A DNA stretch of 54,738 nucleotides from Streptomyces roseus (GCF_001044425.1 NZ_LFML01000075.1:1-54738), one strand, 5' to 3'. Counted from the first letter of the stretch, positions 9,549 through 18,763 are shown. Notes: a model not told the origin generated them from the sequence alone. A program made the numbers and translations.

Positions 9549-9725
9549 ATGTACGGCTGGATCTGGCGGCATCTGCCGGGCAGCGCGTGGATTCGCGCGC
9601 TGATCTCCCTCGTACTGGTCCTCGGCGTGGTCTTCGTGCTGTTCCAGTACGTCTTCCCGTGGGCCGAGCCGCTCCTCCCGTTCAACGACGTAACGGTGGA
9701 CGAGGGATCGGGAGCCACTCCGTGA
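9549..9725 (+). CDS. 58-residue single-pass membrane protein
   Basis: It runs from ATG 9549 (AGGAAAC upstream) to TGA 9723-9725. The product starts MYGWIWRHLPGSAW, has one strongly hydrophobic helix (about 17-40, ISLVLVLGVVFVLFQYVFPW) and ends in an acidic tail. The stop overlaps the GTG of the amidotransferase gene by 4 nt, so the two are translationally coupled. Such small proteins between a sortase and pabA recur in actinobacteria. Function unknown; it could be a partner of the sortases or of CrgA. Confidence 0.85.
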   Translation: MYGWIWRHLPGSAWIRALISLVLVLGVVFVLFQYVFPWAEPLLPFNDVTVDEGSGATP

Positions 9726-10360
9726 GCGCGCGCATTCTGGTTGTCGACAACTACGACAGCTTTGTCTTCAACCTGGTCCAGTACCTGTACCAGCTCGGCG
9801 CGGAGTGCGAGGTGCTGCGCAACGACGAGGTCGAACTCGCCCACGCGCAGGACGGCTTCGACGGCGTGCTGCTGTCGCCCGGACCGGGTACGCCCGAGCA
9901 GGCGGGCGTCTGCGTCGACATGGTCCGCCACTGCGCCGACACCGGCGTCCCGGTCTTCGGCGTCTGCCTCGGCATGCAGTCCATGGCCGTGGCGTACGGC
10001 GGCGTCGTGGACCGGGCCCCCGAGCTGCTGCACGGGAAGACCTCGCCGGTGGTGCACGGGGGTCTCGGCGTCTTCGCGGGGCTGCCCTCGCCCTTCACCG
10101 CGACCCGCTACCACTCGCTCGCGGCCGAGCCGGGGACCCTGCCGCACGCGCTGGAGGTCACCGCGCGCACCGAGGACGGGATCATCATGGGGCTGCGGCA
10201 CCGGGAGCACGACGTCGAGGGCGTGCAGTTCCACCCCGAGTCGGTGCTGACCGAGTGGGGCCACCGGATGCTCGCGAACTGGCTGGTGCGCTGCGGGGAC
10301 GCGGGGGCCGTCGAGCGCTCGGTGGGGCTGGCCCCGGTGGTGGGCAAGGCCGTCGCGTGA
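9722..10360 (+). CDS. pabA: anthranilate/aminodeoxychorismate synthase glutaminase subunit
   Basis: The product has 212 residues from GTG 9722. It is a class I glutamine amidotransferase: catalytic Cys82 in FGVCLGMQ, His171 and Glu173 in VQFHPES, oxyanion segment LLSPGPGTP (50-58) and RYHSL (129-133). It releases ammonia from glutamine for chorismate amination, giving p-aminobenzoate (folate) or anthranilate (tryptophan). The partner chorismate-binding subunit is not in the window, so PabA and TrpG cannot be told apart with certainty. It sits between sortase genes, with 4-nt overlaps on both sides. Confidence 0.93.
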   Translation: MSARILVVDNYDSFVFNLVQYLYQLGAECEVLRNDEVELAHAQDGFDGVLLSPGPGTPEQAGVCVDMVRHCADTGVPVFGVCLGMQSMAVAYGGVVDRAPELLHGKTSPVVHGGLGVFAGLPSPFTATRYHSLAAEPGTLPHALEVTARTEDGIIMGLRHREHDVEGVQFHPESVLTEWGHRMLANWLVRCGDAGAVERSVGLAPVVGKAVA

Positions 10361-11169
10361 CCGCGGTCGCGCCGTCCGCGCCCACGGAGGGCCGGGCCGC
10401 GCGGCGCAGGGCAGCTCAGGAGGCCGCGAAGCGCACGCGCAGGCGCAGCGGGGGCCGTCGGCGCAGGCGGCCCGCGTCGGGCGGCCCGGTGGTCGCCCTG
10501 AGCCGGCTCGCCGGGGAGCTGTTCATCACCCTGGGCGTGGTGATGCTGCTGTTCGTCGCCTACCAGCTCTGGTACACGAACGTGCTGGCGGAGCGGACGG
10601 CGAACGGGGCGGCCGGCTCGCTGCGCCAGAACTGGGAGCGGGACCAGGGCGCAGCCGCCGCCCCGGAGGTCTCGGCGTTCGAGCCGGGCCAGGGCTTCGC
10701 GATCCTCCACATTCCGAAACTGGACGTGAAGGTGCCGGTGGCCGAGGGGGTCAGCAAGCCGAAGGTGCTCGACAAGGGCATGGTCGGGCACTACGCGGAC
10801 GGCGCGCTGAAGTCGGCGATGCCGGCCGACCAGCAGGGCAACTTCGCGCTGGCGGGCCACCGCAACACCCACGGCGAACCGTTCCGCTTCATCAACCGGC
10901 TGGCGCCGGGGGACCCGGTCGTGGTCGAGACCCGGGACGCCTACTACACGTACGAGATCACCTCGTCGCTGGCGCAGACCCCGCCGGCGAACGTGTCGGT
11001 GATCAAACCGGTGCCGGAGGGCTCGGGTTTCACCGCGCCGGGCCGGTACATCACGCTGACGACCTGCACGCCCGAGTTCACGAGCACCTACCGCATGATC
11101 GTATGGGGCAGGATGACCGACGAACGCCCCCGCAGCCAGGGTGCTCCGCCCGCCCTGGCCAGCCCGTAA
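10357..11169 (+). CDS. srtE1: class E sortase (second; SrtE1-like)
   Basis: The product has 270 residues from GTG 10357, which overlaps the pabA stop (GTGA). A long basic cytoplasmic N terminus (24 Arg/Lys in the first 45 residues, approximately) precedes a membrane helix (about 52-72). The sortase domain has His168 in ALAGHRNTHG, Cys237 in TLTTCTPEF and Arg246 in STYR. By position, just before srtE2 and pknB, it corresponds to S. coelicolor SrtE1, which helps attach long chaplins to the wall. The symbol rests on synteny and motifs, not on a search. Confidence 0.92.
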   Translation: MTAVAPSAPTEGRAARRRAAQEAAKRTRRRSGGRRRRRPASGGPVVALSRLAGELFITLGVVMLLFVAYQLWYTNVLAERTANGAAGSLRQNWERDQGAAAAPEVSAFEPGQGFAILHIPKLDVKVPVAEGVSKPKVLDKGMVGHYADGALKSAMPADQQGNFALAGHRNTHGEPFRFINRLAPGDPVVVETRDAYYTYEITSSLAQTPPANVSVIKPVPEGSGFTAPGRYITLTTCTPEFTSTYRMIVWGRMTDERPRSQGAPPALASP

Positions 11170-11182
11170 GGATCACCGATCA

Positions 11183-11902
11183 GTGTCACGTGCCGCGTCG
11201 CCGCAGCCGCCGAGCCGTAGTGTGCTCGCCGGGTTCCTGAGCCTGCTGGGCGAGTTCCTGATCACCGTCGGCCTCGTCCTCGGCCTGTTCGTCGCGTACT
11301 CGCTGTGGTGGACGAACGTGCTCGCGGACCGGCAGGCGTCGGCGCGGGGCGACGAGATCCGCCGGCAGTGGCAGAGCGCCCCGGGGGCGAACGGGGCCCC
11401 GGGGCCGGGGGCCCTGGACACCCAGGACGGCATCGGCTTCCTGCACGTGCCGGCGATGGAGAACGGCGAGGTCCTCGTCAAGAAGGGCACGGCGCCGGAC
11501 GTCCTCGACGACGGCGTGGCCGGGTACTACACGGACCCGGTGAAGGCGGCCCTGCCGTGGGAGGCCTCGGGCAACTTCGCCCTGGCGGCGCACCGGGACG
11601 GGCACGGCGCGAAGTTCCACGCCATCGACAAGGTGAAGAACGGCGACGCCGTCGTCTTCGAGACCCGGGACACCTGGTACGTGTACAAGGTCTTCGCGGA
11701 GCTGCGCCAGACCTCGAAGTACAACGTGGACGTGATCTCGGCGGTCCCGAAGGAATCGGGCCGCACGGCGCCGGGCCGTTTCATCACGCTGACGACCTGC
11801 ACGCCGGTCTACACGTCGAAGTTCCGCTACATCGTGTGGGGCGAGCTGGTCCGGACGGAGAAGGTGGACGCGCAGCGCACTCCCCCGGCGGAGCTGCGCT
11901 GA
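11183..11902 (+). CDS. srtE2: class E sortase (third; SrtE2-like)
   Basis: The product has 239 residues from GTG 11183. AAGGA overlaps the stop codon of the preceding sortase gene. A membrane helix (about 22-42), the motif ALAAHRDGHG (His137) and LTTCTPVYTSKFR (Cys206, Arg215) give a complete active site. GHR of the other two is AHR here. It lies 14 nt after srtE1 in one operon and ends at a strong terminator facing pknB. Expected role: covalent anchoring of sorting-signal surface proteins such as chaplins. The symbol is by synteny. Confidence 0.92.
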   Translation: MSRAASPQPPSRSVLAGFLSLLGEFLITVGLVLGLFVAYSLWWTNVLADRQASARGDEIRRQWQSAPGANGAPGPGALDTQDGIGFLHVPAMENGEVLVKKGTAPDVLDDGVAGYYTDPVKAALPWEASGNFALAAHRDGHGAKFHAIDKVKNGDAVVFETRDTWYVYKVFAELRQTSKYNVDVISAVPKESGRTAPGRFITLTTCTPVYTSKFRYIVWGELVRTEKVDAQRTPPAELR

Positions 11903-11917
11903 CACCGCCGGCACGGG

Positions 11918-11959
11918 AAAGCCCCCGTGAGCGGCTCCGAGGCCGCCCACGGGGGCTTT
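11918..11959. terminator. terminator between srtE2 and pknB
   Basis: AAAGCCCCCGTG at 11918-11929 pairs with CACGGGGGCTTT at 11948-11959, with an inner GCGGC/GCCGC pair and T residues after it. It ends the sortase operon on the + strand. AAA on the left side gives U residues for the convergent pknB transcript. Confidence 0.88.
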
Positions 11960-11993
11960 TTGCGCGTCCTGGCGGGGAGAGGGTCCGGGCCGA

Positions 11994-14015
11994 CTAACGG
12001 CGGCCGCCACCGCCGGTCAGGCCGCCGAACAGCCCTCCGTCGTTGCCGCCGTTCTGCTGGCCGGCCATCGTCTGCACGTTGATGACCCGGCCCGGCTCGA
12101 CGGGGGTGTTCGCCGGGGGATCGGTGTTCATGACGATCGCCTTGTCGTCCGTCGGGCCGGCGATGACCTGGAGGTTCAGGCCCCGGCTCGCGAGCTCGTT
12201 CCTGGCCTGGGCGACCGTCTTGCCCAGCAGCAGCGGGACCTGGGTCTGCTGCGCGGCCTTGGCGATCTGGACGTTGACCGTGGTGCCCACGGCGAGCTGC
12301 TCGCCCGGCTGGTACTGCTGCTGGACGATCGTCTTCGGCGCGGCTCCGGGGGAGTCGACCTCCGTCTGGCTGCCCAGCTTGAGCTTGGCGTCGTTCAGTG
12401 CCTTGATCGCCGCTTCCCGGGTCTTCCCGAGGAGGTCCGGCATCTCGGCCTTCGACTGCTCCTTGGCGACGGTCAGCGTGACGGTCGAGCCCTTCTGGGC
12501 CTGGCCGCTCTTCGGGTCTTGGTCGAGGACGGTGCCGGCGGGCCGGTCGGACTCCTGGGTCTTCTTGTCGACGGCGAAGCCCTTGTCCTTGAGCGCCTTC
12601 TCCGCGTCCTCGAACTTCAGGTTGACGACGTTGGGCACCGGAAGGTTCGGGGCGCCCGAGGAGACCTTGACCTTGACCGTGGAGCCCTTGTCGACCTTGG
12701 TGTCCGGTGCCGGGTTCTGCGAGCAGATGTTGCCCTTGGGCTGGTTGTCGCAGGCCTCGTCGGCTTCCTTCTCGACCTTGAGACCGACGTTGTCGCCGGC
12801 CTTCTGGGCCGCTTCGAGGGTCTCGCCGATGAACTTCGGCACGGTGGGCCGGTTGTCGGCGCCGCCGCCGAAGACCGAGCGCCCGATCAGGATCGCGCCG
12901 ACCAGGACGAGGATGCCGGCCGTGACCAGCAGGATCGTCGAGGCCTTGCTCTTCTTCTGCTGCCGGCGGCCGTGGCCGCCCTGGTCGTAGCCGCTCTGGC
13001 CCTGGCCCGGGTACCCGCCGTCGCCCGGGGGCATCGGCGGGAGCATGGAGGTCTGGCCGGCGTCGGACGTGCGCAGGGCGGTGGTGGGCTGGTCGTAGCC
13101 CTGGTGTCCGTACCCGTGGCCCTGGTCGGGGTAGCCGTAGCCGGGCACCCCCATGGCCGCCGCGGCCGCGACGGGCTGGCCGTCGAGGCAGGCCTCGATG
13201 TCGGCGCGCATCTCGTCGGCGGACTGGTAGCGGTAGTCGGGGTCCTTGACCAGGGCCTTCAGTACGATCGCGTCCATCTCGGGCGTGATCTCGGGGTCGA
13301 AGTTCGACGGGGGCTGCGGCTCTTCCCGTACGTGCTGGTACGCCACGGCGACCGGGGAGTCGCCGATGAACGGCGGCCGGACGCACAGGAGTTCGTACAG
13401 CAGGCAGCCGGCCGAGTAGAGGTCGGAGCGCGCGTCGACCTGCTCGCCCTTGGCCTGCTCCGGGGAGAGGTACTGGGCGGTACCGATGACGGCCGCGGTC
13501 TGCGTCATGGTCATGCCGGAGTCGCCCATGGCGCGGGCGATGCCGAAGTCCATGACCTTGACCTGGCCGGTGCGGGTGAGCATCACGTTGGCGGGCTTGA
13601 TGTCACGGTGCACGATGCCGGCGCGGTGCGAGTACTCGAGCGCCTGGAGGATGCCGATGGTCATTTCCAGGGTGCGCTCGGGCAGCAGCTTGCGCCCGGA
13701 GTGCAGCAGCTCACGCAGGGTGGAGCCGTCGACGTACTCCATCACGATGTACGGGATGGAGATGTTGTCGACGTAGTCCTCGCCGGTGTCGTAGACCGCG
13801 ACGATCGCCGGGTGGTTGAGCGATGCGGCCGACTGCGCCTCGCGCCGGAACCGGGCCTGGAAGGACGGGTCGCGGGCGAGGTCGGCACGCAGGGTCTTGA
13901 CGGCGACGGTACGGCCGAGCCGGGTGTCGTGGGCGAGGTAGACCTCGGCCATGCCACCGCGGCCGAGCACGTGGCTCAGCTCGTACCGGCCGCCGAGGCG
14001 ACGCGGCTCTTCCAT
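11994..14015 (-). CDS. pknB: PASTA-domain serine/threonine kinase PknB
   Basis: The product has 673 residues from ATG 14015 (GGAGAGGG upstream). Kinase domain 11-275: GRGGMAEVY loop, Lys40, HRDIKPAN (136-143) and DFG (156-158). Activation-loop threonines at 169, 171 and 173 match in spacing the phosphorylated Thr171/Thr173 of mycobacterial PknB. A Gly/Tyr/Gln-rich juxtamembrane stretch (285-350), a membrane helix (about 360-378) and four PASTA repeats (about 390-655) follow, then a Gly-rich end. PASTA repeats sense muropeptides or lipid II, so this links wall status to phosphorylation. Only one kinase is in this locus; the pknA of mycobacteria is missing. It is separated from pbpA by 215 nt and may have its own promoter. 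Confidence 0.97.
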   Translation of the reverse strand: MEEPRRLGGRYELSHVLGRGGMAEVYLAHDTRLGRTVAVKTLRADLARDPSFQARFRREAQSAASLNHPAIVAVYDTGEDYVDNISIPYIVMEYVDGSTLRELLHSGRKLLPERTLEMTIGILQALEYSHRAGIVHRDIKPANVMLTRTGQVKVMDFGIARAMGDSGMTMTQTAAVIGTAQYLSPEQAKGEQVDARSDLYSAGCLLYELLCVRPPFIGDSPVAVAYQHVREEPQPPSNFDPEITPEMDAIVLKALVKDPDYRYQSADEMRADIEACLDGQPVAAAAAMGVPGYGYPDQGHGYGHQGYDQPTTALRTSDAGQTSMLPPMPPGDGGYPGQGQSGYDQGGHGRRQQKKSKASTILLVTAGILVLVGAILIGRSVFGGGADNRPTVPKFIGETLEAAQKAGDNVGLKVEKEADEACDNQPKGNICSQNPAPDTKVDKGSTVKVKVSSGAPNLPVPNVVNLKFEDAEKALKDKGFAVDKKTQESDRPAGTVLDQDPKSGQAQKGSTVTLTVAKEQSKAEMPDLLGKTREAAIKALNDAKLKLGSQTEVDSPGAAPKTIVQQQYQPGEQLAVGTTVNVQIAKAAQQTQVPLLLGKTVAQARNELASRGLNLQVIAGPTDDKAIVMNTDPPANTPVEPGRVINVQTMAGQQNGGNDGGLFGGLTGGGGRR

Positions 14016-14169
14016 AACGTTGCAGCCCTCTCCGTCAGTCCCGACCGCACCCGTGTGTGGTCCGGCGGTGTGCTGTTCGCGCAAAGGCTACCGGCCGATC
14101 GTCGGTGATCGGTTCGTGACCACAGGCTGATACCGGACCGGTACCGTACGCTCGGATCCGGACGGGAAC

Positions 14170-14185
14170 AGTGATGTGGATCACT
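14170..14185. promoter_or_regulatory. small inverted repeat between pbpA and pknB
   Basis: AGTGAT GTGG ATCACT lies in the 215-nt gap after the pbpA stop and before the pknB start. With a 6-bp stem it is too weak for a terminator and may be an operator. No -10/-35 pair for pknB could be assigned with confidence. Confidence 0.3.
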
Positions 14186-14230
14186 CCGGATCGGCTCTCG
14201 CGTCCCTGCGGGCCCCTTGCGTCCCGCCCG

Positions 14231-15703
14231 TCAGCCCTTCTGGTTCTTGAGCACGGCTTCCATGACGGCCTTCGCGACGGGGGCCGCGAGACCGCCGCCG
14301 GTGATGTCCTCGCGGTCGGCGTCGCTGTCCTCGATGACGACGGCGACGGCGACCGGGGAGCCCTTGTCGGTCTTGGCGTAGGAGATGAACCAGGCGTAGG
14401 GGCGCTTGGCGTTCTTCTCGCCGTGCTGGGCGGTACCGGTCTTGCCGCCGACGGTGACGCCCTTGATCTTGGCCTTGCCGCCGGTGCCGTTCTCGTTCTC
14501 GACGACGTTCTCCATCATCTTCTGGAGCTTCTGCGCGTTGGCCGGGGAGAGCGGGCGGCTCATCTCCTGCGGCTCGTGCTTCTCGATGACGTCGAGGTTG
14601 GGGGCGGTGAGCTGGTCGACCATGTACGGCTTCATCAGCTTGCCGTCGTTGGCGACGGCCGCGGCGACCATCGCCATCTGGAGCGGGGTGGCGGCGGTGT
14701 TGAACTGGCCGATCGCGGAGAGCGAGTTGCCCGGCCGGTCCATGTTCTTGTCGTAGACGCTGGCGAACGCCCGGACCGGGGTGTCGATCTTGTCGTTGTT
14801 GAAGCCGAACTTCTGCGCGGTCTCCAGCATCTTGTCCTTGGTCACCTTGTCGGCGATGTTGGCGAAGACGGAGTTGCAGGACACCTGGAGCGCGAAGTTG
14901 AGCGTCGCCTTCTCGCAGCCCTTGGCGTGGTTGACCATCGGGGTCTTGGTCGTCGGCAGGAAGAACGGCTCGGGGGTGTCCGTCGGCGCGTCGATGTCGG
15001 TGACGACGCCGTGCTCCAGCGCGGCCGCGGCGGTGACCACCTTGAACGTCGAGCCGGGCGGGTACGTCTCGCGCAGGGCGCGGTTGACGAGCTTCTTCTC
15101 CGGGCTGTCCTTCAGCTCGACCCAGTTCTTCTCGTCGGTCTTGGAGTTTCCGGCGAAGAGGGTCGGGTCGTAGGAGGGGGTGCTGACCAGCGCGAGGATG
15201 GCGCCGGTGCGCGGGTCGATCGCCGCCGCGGCGCCGGTCTTGCCGCCGAGGATGTCGTACGCGGCCTTCTGGGCCTCGGGCATCAGCGTGGTGACGACGT
15301 TGCCGCCGGCCTTCTTCTCGCCGGTGAACATGCCGATGGTGCGGTCGAAGAACAGCCGGTCGTCGTTGCCGGTGAGGATCTTGTCCTCGAGGGATTCGAG
15401 CTGGGTGGCACCGAAGGCCTGCGAGGCGTAACCCGTCACCGGCGCCCAGAGCGCGCCCTCGGTGTAGGTGCGCTTGTACTTGTAGTCGCTGCCGTCGGTG
15501 GTGGCGGAACCGGTGATGGCCTGACCGTTCGCGAGGATGATGTTTCCGCGCTGGGTGGCGTACTGGGCGATCTGGACCCGGCGGTTCTCCTTGCGGGTGC
15601 TGAGGTCCTCGGCCTGGACGTACTGCAGCCAGTTGGTCCGGATCAGCAGCGCGAGGACGAGCAGCCCGCAGAAGAGCGAGATGCGGCGCAGGGGCTTGTT
15701 CAT
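14231..15703 (-). CDS. pbpA: penicillin-binding protein 2 / PbpA transpeptidase
   Basis: The product has 490 residues. An N-terminal membrane helix (about 7-22) is followed by a class B PBP dimerisation domain and a transpeptidase domain. The catalytic motifs are complete: SxxK as Ser218-TF-Lys221 in PPGSTFK, SxN as Ser275-Cys-Asn277, and KTGTA at 421-425. It cross-links peptidoglycan outside the membrane. Its start overlaps the rodA stop by 4 nt, the usual coupling of a SEDS glycosyltransferase with its class B PBP. It is a likely downstream effector of the kinase/phosphatase pair in the operon. Confidence 0.96.
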   Translation of the reverse strand: MNKPLRRISLFCGLLVLALLIRTNWLQYVQAEDLSTRKENRRVQIAQYATQRGNIILANGQAITGSATTDGSDYKYKRTYTEGALWAPVTGYASQAFGATQLESLEDKILTGNDDRLFFDRTIGMFTGEKKAGGNVVTTLMPEAQKAAYDILGGKTGAAAAIDPRTGAILALVSTPSYDPTLFAGNSKTDEKNWVELKDSPEKKLVNRALRETYPPGSTFKVVTAAAALEHGVVTDIDAPTDTPEPFFLPTTKTPMVNHAKGCEKATLNFALQVSCNSVFANIADKVTKDKMLETAQKFGFNNDKIDTPVRAFASVYDKNMDRPGNSLSAIGQFNTAATPLQMAMVAAAVANDGKLMKPYMVDQLTAPNLDVIEKHEPQEMSRPLSPANAQKLQKMMENVVENENGTGGKAKIKGVTVGGKTGTAQHGEKNAKRPYAWFISYAKTDKGSPVAVAVVIEDSDADREDITGGGLAAPVAKAVMEAVLKNQKG

Positions 15704-17124
15704 GACGGGCGGACCACCTGGGTCATCTCGGAGTCGGGGGACGGAGCCGGGGCCGGGGCGGGGCGGCGTGCGGTGTCGCTGATCCGGATGAGGATCCCGA
15801 TGAGGGCCCAGTTGGCGAGGACGGAGGAACCGCCGGAAGCCAGGAAGGGCATGGTCATGCCGGTCAGGGGGATGAGGCCCATGACTCCGCCGGCGACCAC
15901 GAAGATCTGCAGGGCGAAGGCGCCGGAGAGACCGATGGCGAAGAGCTTGCCGAAGGGGTCGCGGGCGGCGAGGGCGGTGCGCACACCGCGCTCGATGATC
16001 AGGCCGTAGAGCAGGAGGAAGGCCATGACGCCCGCGAGGCCGAGCTCCTCGCCGACCGTGGAGAAGATGAAGTCGGAGTTGGCGGCGAAGCCGATGAGGT
16101 CGGAGTTGCCCTGGCCCCAGCCCGTGCCGAGGACCCCGCCGGAGCCGAAGCTCATGATCGACTGGCCGACCTGCTCGCAGGCGCCCGACTTGGTGTAGCA
16201 GGCGAAGGGGTCGAGCCAGGCGGTGACACGGGCCTTGACGTGGCTGGCGGTCGCGCCGACGACGGCCGCGCCGGCCACGCTCATGACCAGGCCGATCACG
16301 ATCCAGCTGGTGCGCTCGGTGGCCACGTACAGCATGATCACGAACATGCCGAAGAAGAGCAGCGAGGTGCCGAGGTCGTTCTCGAAGACGAGGACGAGCA
16401 GGCTCATCGCCCAGATCATCAGGATCGGGCCGAGGTCGCGGCCGCGCGGCAGGTAGAGGCCCATGAAGCGGCGGCTGGCCAGCGCGAGGGCGTCGCGCTT
16501 CACCATCAGGTAGCCGGCGAAGAAGATCGCGATGACGATCTTCGCGAACTCGCCGGGCTGGATGGAGAAGCCGGCGACGCTGATCCAGATCTTCGCGCCG
16601 AAGACGTCGGCGCCGAGGCCCGGGATGACGGGCAGGATCAGCAGGACCAGCGAGGCGGCCATGGAGATGTACGTGAAGCGCTGGAGCGTGCGGTGGTCCT
16701 TGAGGAGCAGCAGCACGGCGGCGAACAGCGCGATGGCGAGCGCCGTGTACATCATCTGCCGGGGGGCCGACTCGGAGAAGTGGCCGAACTGGCGCTTGGC
16801 CAGGTTCTGCAGCCGCTGCGACTGGTCGAGCCGCCAGATCAGGACGCAGCCGAGCCCGTTGAGCAGCGTGCCGATCGGCAGCAGCAGCGGGTCGGCGTAC
16901 TTCGCGTAGCGGCGCACCACGAAGTGGGCGATGCCGGCGAGGACGGCCAGGCCGCCGCCGTACGCGATCATGCCCGGCGGCAGCTTGCCGTGGATCGACA
17001 GGCCCACGTTGGCGTAGGCGAAGATCGGGATGACCACGGCGAACACGAGCAGCAGGAGCTCGGTGTTCCGCCGGCTCGGCAGCTCGATGGCGCCGATGGT
17101 GGTCGTGTTGGTGACTACGCTCAT
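15700..17124 (-). CDS. rodA: SEDS peptidoglycan glycosyltransferase (RodA/FtsW family)
   Basis: The product has 474 residues with about ten to twelve membrane helices. Family signatures are visible: GAKIWISVAGFSIQPGEFAKI (in parts), VFENDLGTSLLFFGMF around the catalytic Asp region, and IPLTGMTMPFLASGGSS near the C terminus. SEDS proteins polymerise glycan strands from lipid II. Gene order pstP-rodA-pbpA-pknB matches the mycobacterial locus, so rodA is used. FtsW is the alternative name, and Streptomyces has several paralogues. The start lies 34 nt after the pstP stop. Confidence 0.93.
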   Translation of the reverse strand: MSVVTNTTTIGAIELPSRRNTELLLLVFAVVIPIFAYANVGLSIHGKLPPGMIAYGGGLAVLAGIAHFVVRRYAKYADPLLLPIGTLLNGLGCVLIWRLDQSQRLQNLAKRQFGHFSESAPRQMMYTALAIALFAAVLLLLKDHRTLQRFTYISMAASLVLLILPVIPGLGADVFGAKIWISVAGFSIQPGEFAKIVIAIFFAGYLMVKRDALALASRRFMGLYLPRGRDLGPILMIWAMSLLVLVFENDLGTSLLFFGMFVIMLYVATERTSWIVIGLVMSVAGAAVVGATASHVKARVTAWLDPFACYTKSGACEQVGQSIMSFGSGGVLGTGWGQGNSDLIGFAANSDFIFSTVGEELGLAGVMAFLLLYGLIIERGVRTALAARDPFGKLFAIGLSGAFALQIFVVAGGVMGLIPLTGMTMPFLASGGSSVLANWALIGILIRISDTARRPAPAPAPSPDSEMTQVVRPS

Positions 17125-17158
17125 GGTGTGGCAGGCCCCCTGTGCCCGCGGGTGTGTA

Positions 17159-18622
17159 CTACTGCTTGCCGCAGAGGCCGACCAGGGACTGCTCCGTGGG
17201 AGTCAGGCTGGGACCGGGTGCTGGTGGGTTCTGCGCTTCCGCGGCGCGGCGCTCCTCGTCCTTCTTGCAGGCGGCGACCTGGACGCCGAGTTCGTCGATC
17301 TTCCGGCGGGCGCCGTCGAGGCTGGTCTCGGTGATGGTGGCCTCGACCAGCTTCCGCTTGAAGGGCGGCAGGTACTTCAGTTCGATGTCGGTGCGGTCGT
17401 TCTCCACCTTGGAGAGCTCCAGCGGCCCGAGGTTCTGGCTGATGCCGCGGAACAGCGCCACGTGTTCGCCCTTGACGCCGATGTAGAACTGCGTCTGGGT
17501 CCAGCGGTGGGCGGCGTAGAGGCCGCCTCCGATGGCGCCGGCGACGATCAGCAGGATCAGGGTGCGGGTGGTCCACTTGCGCCCTTTGCCGCGGCGCCGG
17601 CGGGGGTGGTCGTACGTGTCCTCGTAGCGCGAGTCGTCCTCGTACGGGTCGGGTTCGCCGAAGCTGCCGTACGTGCCGCCGCCGCCCTGGCCCTGGTCGG
17701 GGTATCCGTAGCCGGGGGCCTCGCCGCTGCCGGGGGGCCCGAAGGCGCCGGCCTGCGGGGGGGCCTGGCGGCCCAGGCCGGAGGCGCGGCCCGCCGGGGT
17801 CTGCATGGCGCCCGCGTCGAAGAGCTGGTGCTGGTTCTCGGCGACCGCGCCGACGACGACCGGGGTGTCGTTCAGCTGGGCGGCGAGGGTGTCGCCGCTG
17901 TCGGTGTCGAGGACGTCCGCGACGATGCAGGTGATGTTGTCCGGTCCGCCGCCGCGCAGGGCGAGCTGGATCAGGGCCTGCACGGTCTCGTGGGGGCCGT
18001 GGTAGTCGGCGAGGGTCTCTTCCAGGGTCTGGTGCGAGACGACGCCGGAGAGCCCGTCGGAGCAGATCAGGTAGCGGTCACCGGTGCGGACCTCGCGGAT
18101 CGAGAGGTCCGGCTCGACGGTGTCGCCGCTGCCGAGCGCCCGCATGAGGAGGGAGCGCTGCGGGTGGGTGGTGGCTTCCTCCTCGGTGATGCGGCCCTCG
18201 TCGACGAGGCGCTGCACCCATGTGTGGTCCTGGGTGATCTGCGTGAGGACGCCGTCGCGGAGCAGGTAGGCGCGGGAGTCGCCGACGTGGACGAGGCCGA
18301 GGCGCTGGCCGGTCCACAGCAGCGCGGTCAGGGTGGTGCCCATGCCTTCGAGCTGGGCGTCCTCCTCGACCATGACGCGCAGCTGGTCGTTCGCTCGCTG
18401 CACGGCGGTGGCGAGCGACGTGAGGATGTCGGAGCCCGGGACGTCGTCGTCGAGCTGCACGAGGGAGGAGATCACCTCGGAGCTGGCGACCTCGCCGGCG
18501 GCCTGGCCGCCCATGCCGTCCGCGACGGCGAGGAGCCGGGGACCGGCATAGCCGGAGTCCTCGTTGCCCTCGCGGATCATGCCCTTGTGGGATCCGGCGG
18601 CGAACCGCAGGGACAGACTCAT
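17159..18622 (-). CDS. pstP: PP2C-type Ser/Thr protein phosphatase PstP
   Basis: The product has 487 residues from ATG 18622 (MSLSLRFAAGSHKG). GTG 18628 is possible, with GGAGGA 13 nt upstream. The PP2C domain (5-240) shows metal ligands in REGNEDS (17-23) and VADGMGG (33-39), CSDGL and GGPDNITCI. A Gly/Tyr/Pro/Gln linker, a membrane helix (about 352-371) and an extracellular region with two late Cys follow. It reverses PknB-type phosphorylation on the inner face of the membrane. It is cotranscribed with the FHA genes upstream and rodA downstream. Confidence 0.95.
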   Translation of the reverse strand: MSLSLRFAAGSHKGMIREGNEDSGYAGPRLLAVADGMGGQAAGEVASSEVISSLVQLDDDVPGSDILTSLATAVQRANDQLRVMVEEDAQLEGMGTTLTALLWTGQRLGLVHVGDSRAYLLRDGVLTQITQDHTWVQRLVDEGRITEEEATTHPQRSLLMRALGSGDTVEPDLSIREVRTGDRYLICSDGLSGVVSHQTLEETLADYHGPHETVQALIQLALRGGGPDNITCIVADVLDTDSGDTLAAQLNDTPVVVGAVAENQHQLFDAGAMQTPAGRASGLGRQAPPQAGAFGPPGSGEAPGYGYPDQGQGGGGTYGSFGEPDPYEDDSRYEDTYDHPRRRRGKGRKWTTRTLILLIVAGAIGGGLYAAHRWTQTQFYIGVKGEHVALFRGISQNLGPLELSKVENDRTDIELKYLPPFKRKLVEATITETSLDGARRKIDELGVQVAACKKDEERRAAEAQNPPAPGPSLTPTEQSLVGLCGKQ

Positions 18623-18763
18623 GCGCACCTGCCCAGTCGATTCCTCCGGGTACAACCGGTCTCGAGCCACACTGCCCACCCTCCGGTCGGGAGCGCGCTC
18701 GGGTCCGTGTCCCGGGTGGTCCGGACTGCCGCGGCTCGCTCGCTCCGCTCGCTCATTCTCGTA

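Noticed and set aside
12519..16009. Long + strand frames opposite pknB and pbpA
   Set aside because: They are low-complexity (Val/Gly/Asp/Leu) shadows of the real minus-strand genes, with no ribosome sites or motifs.
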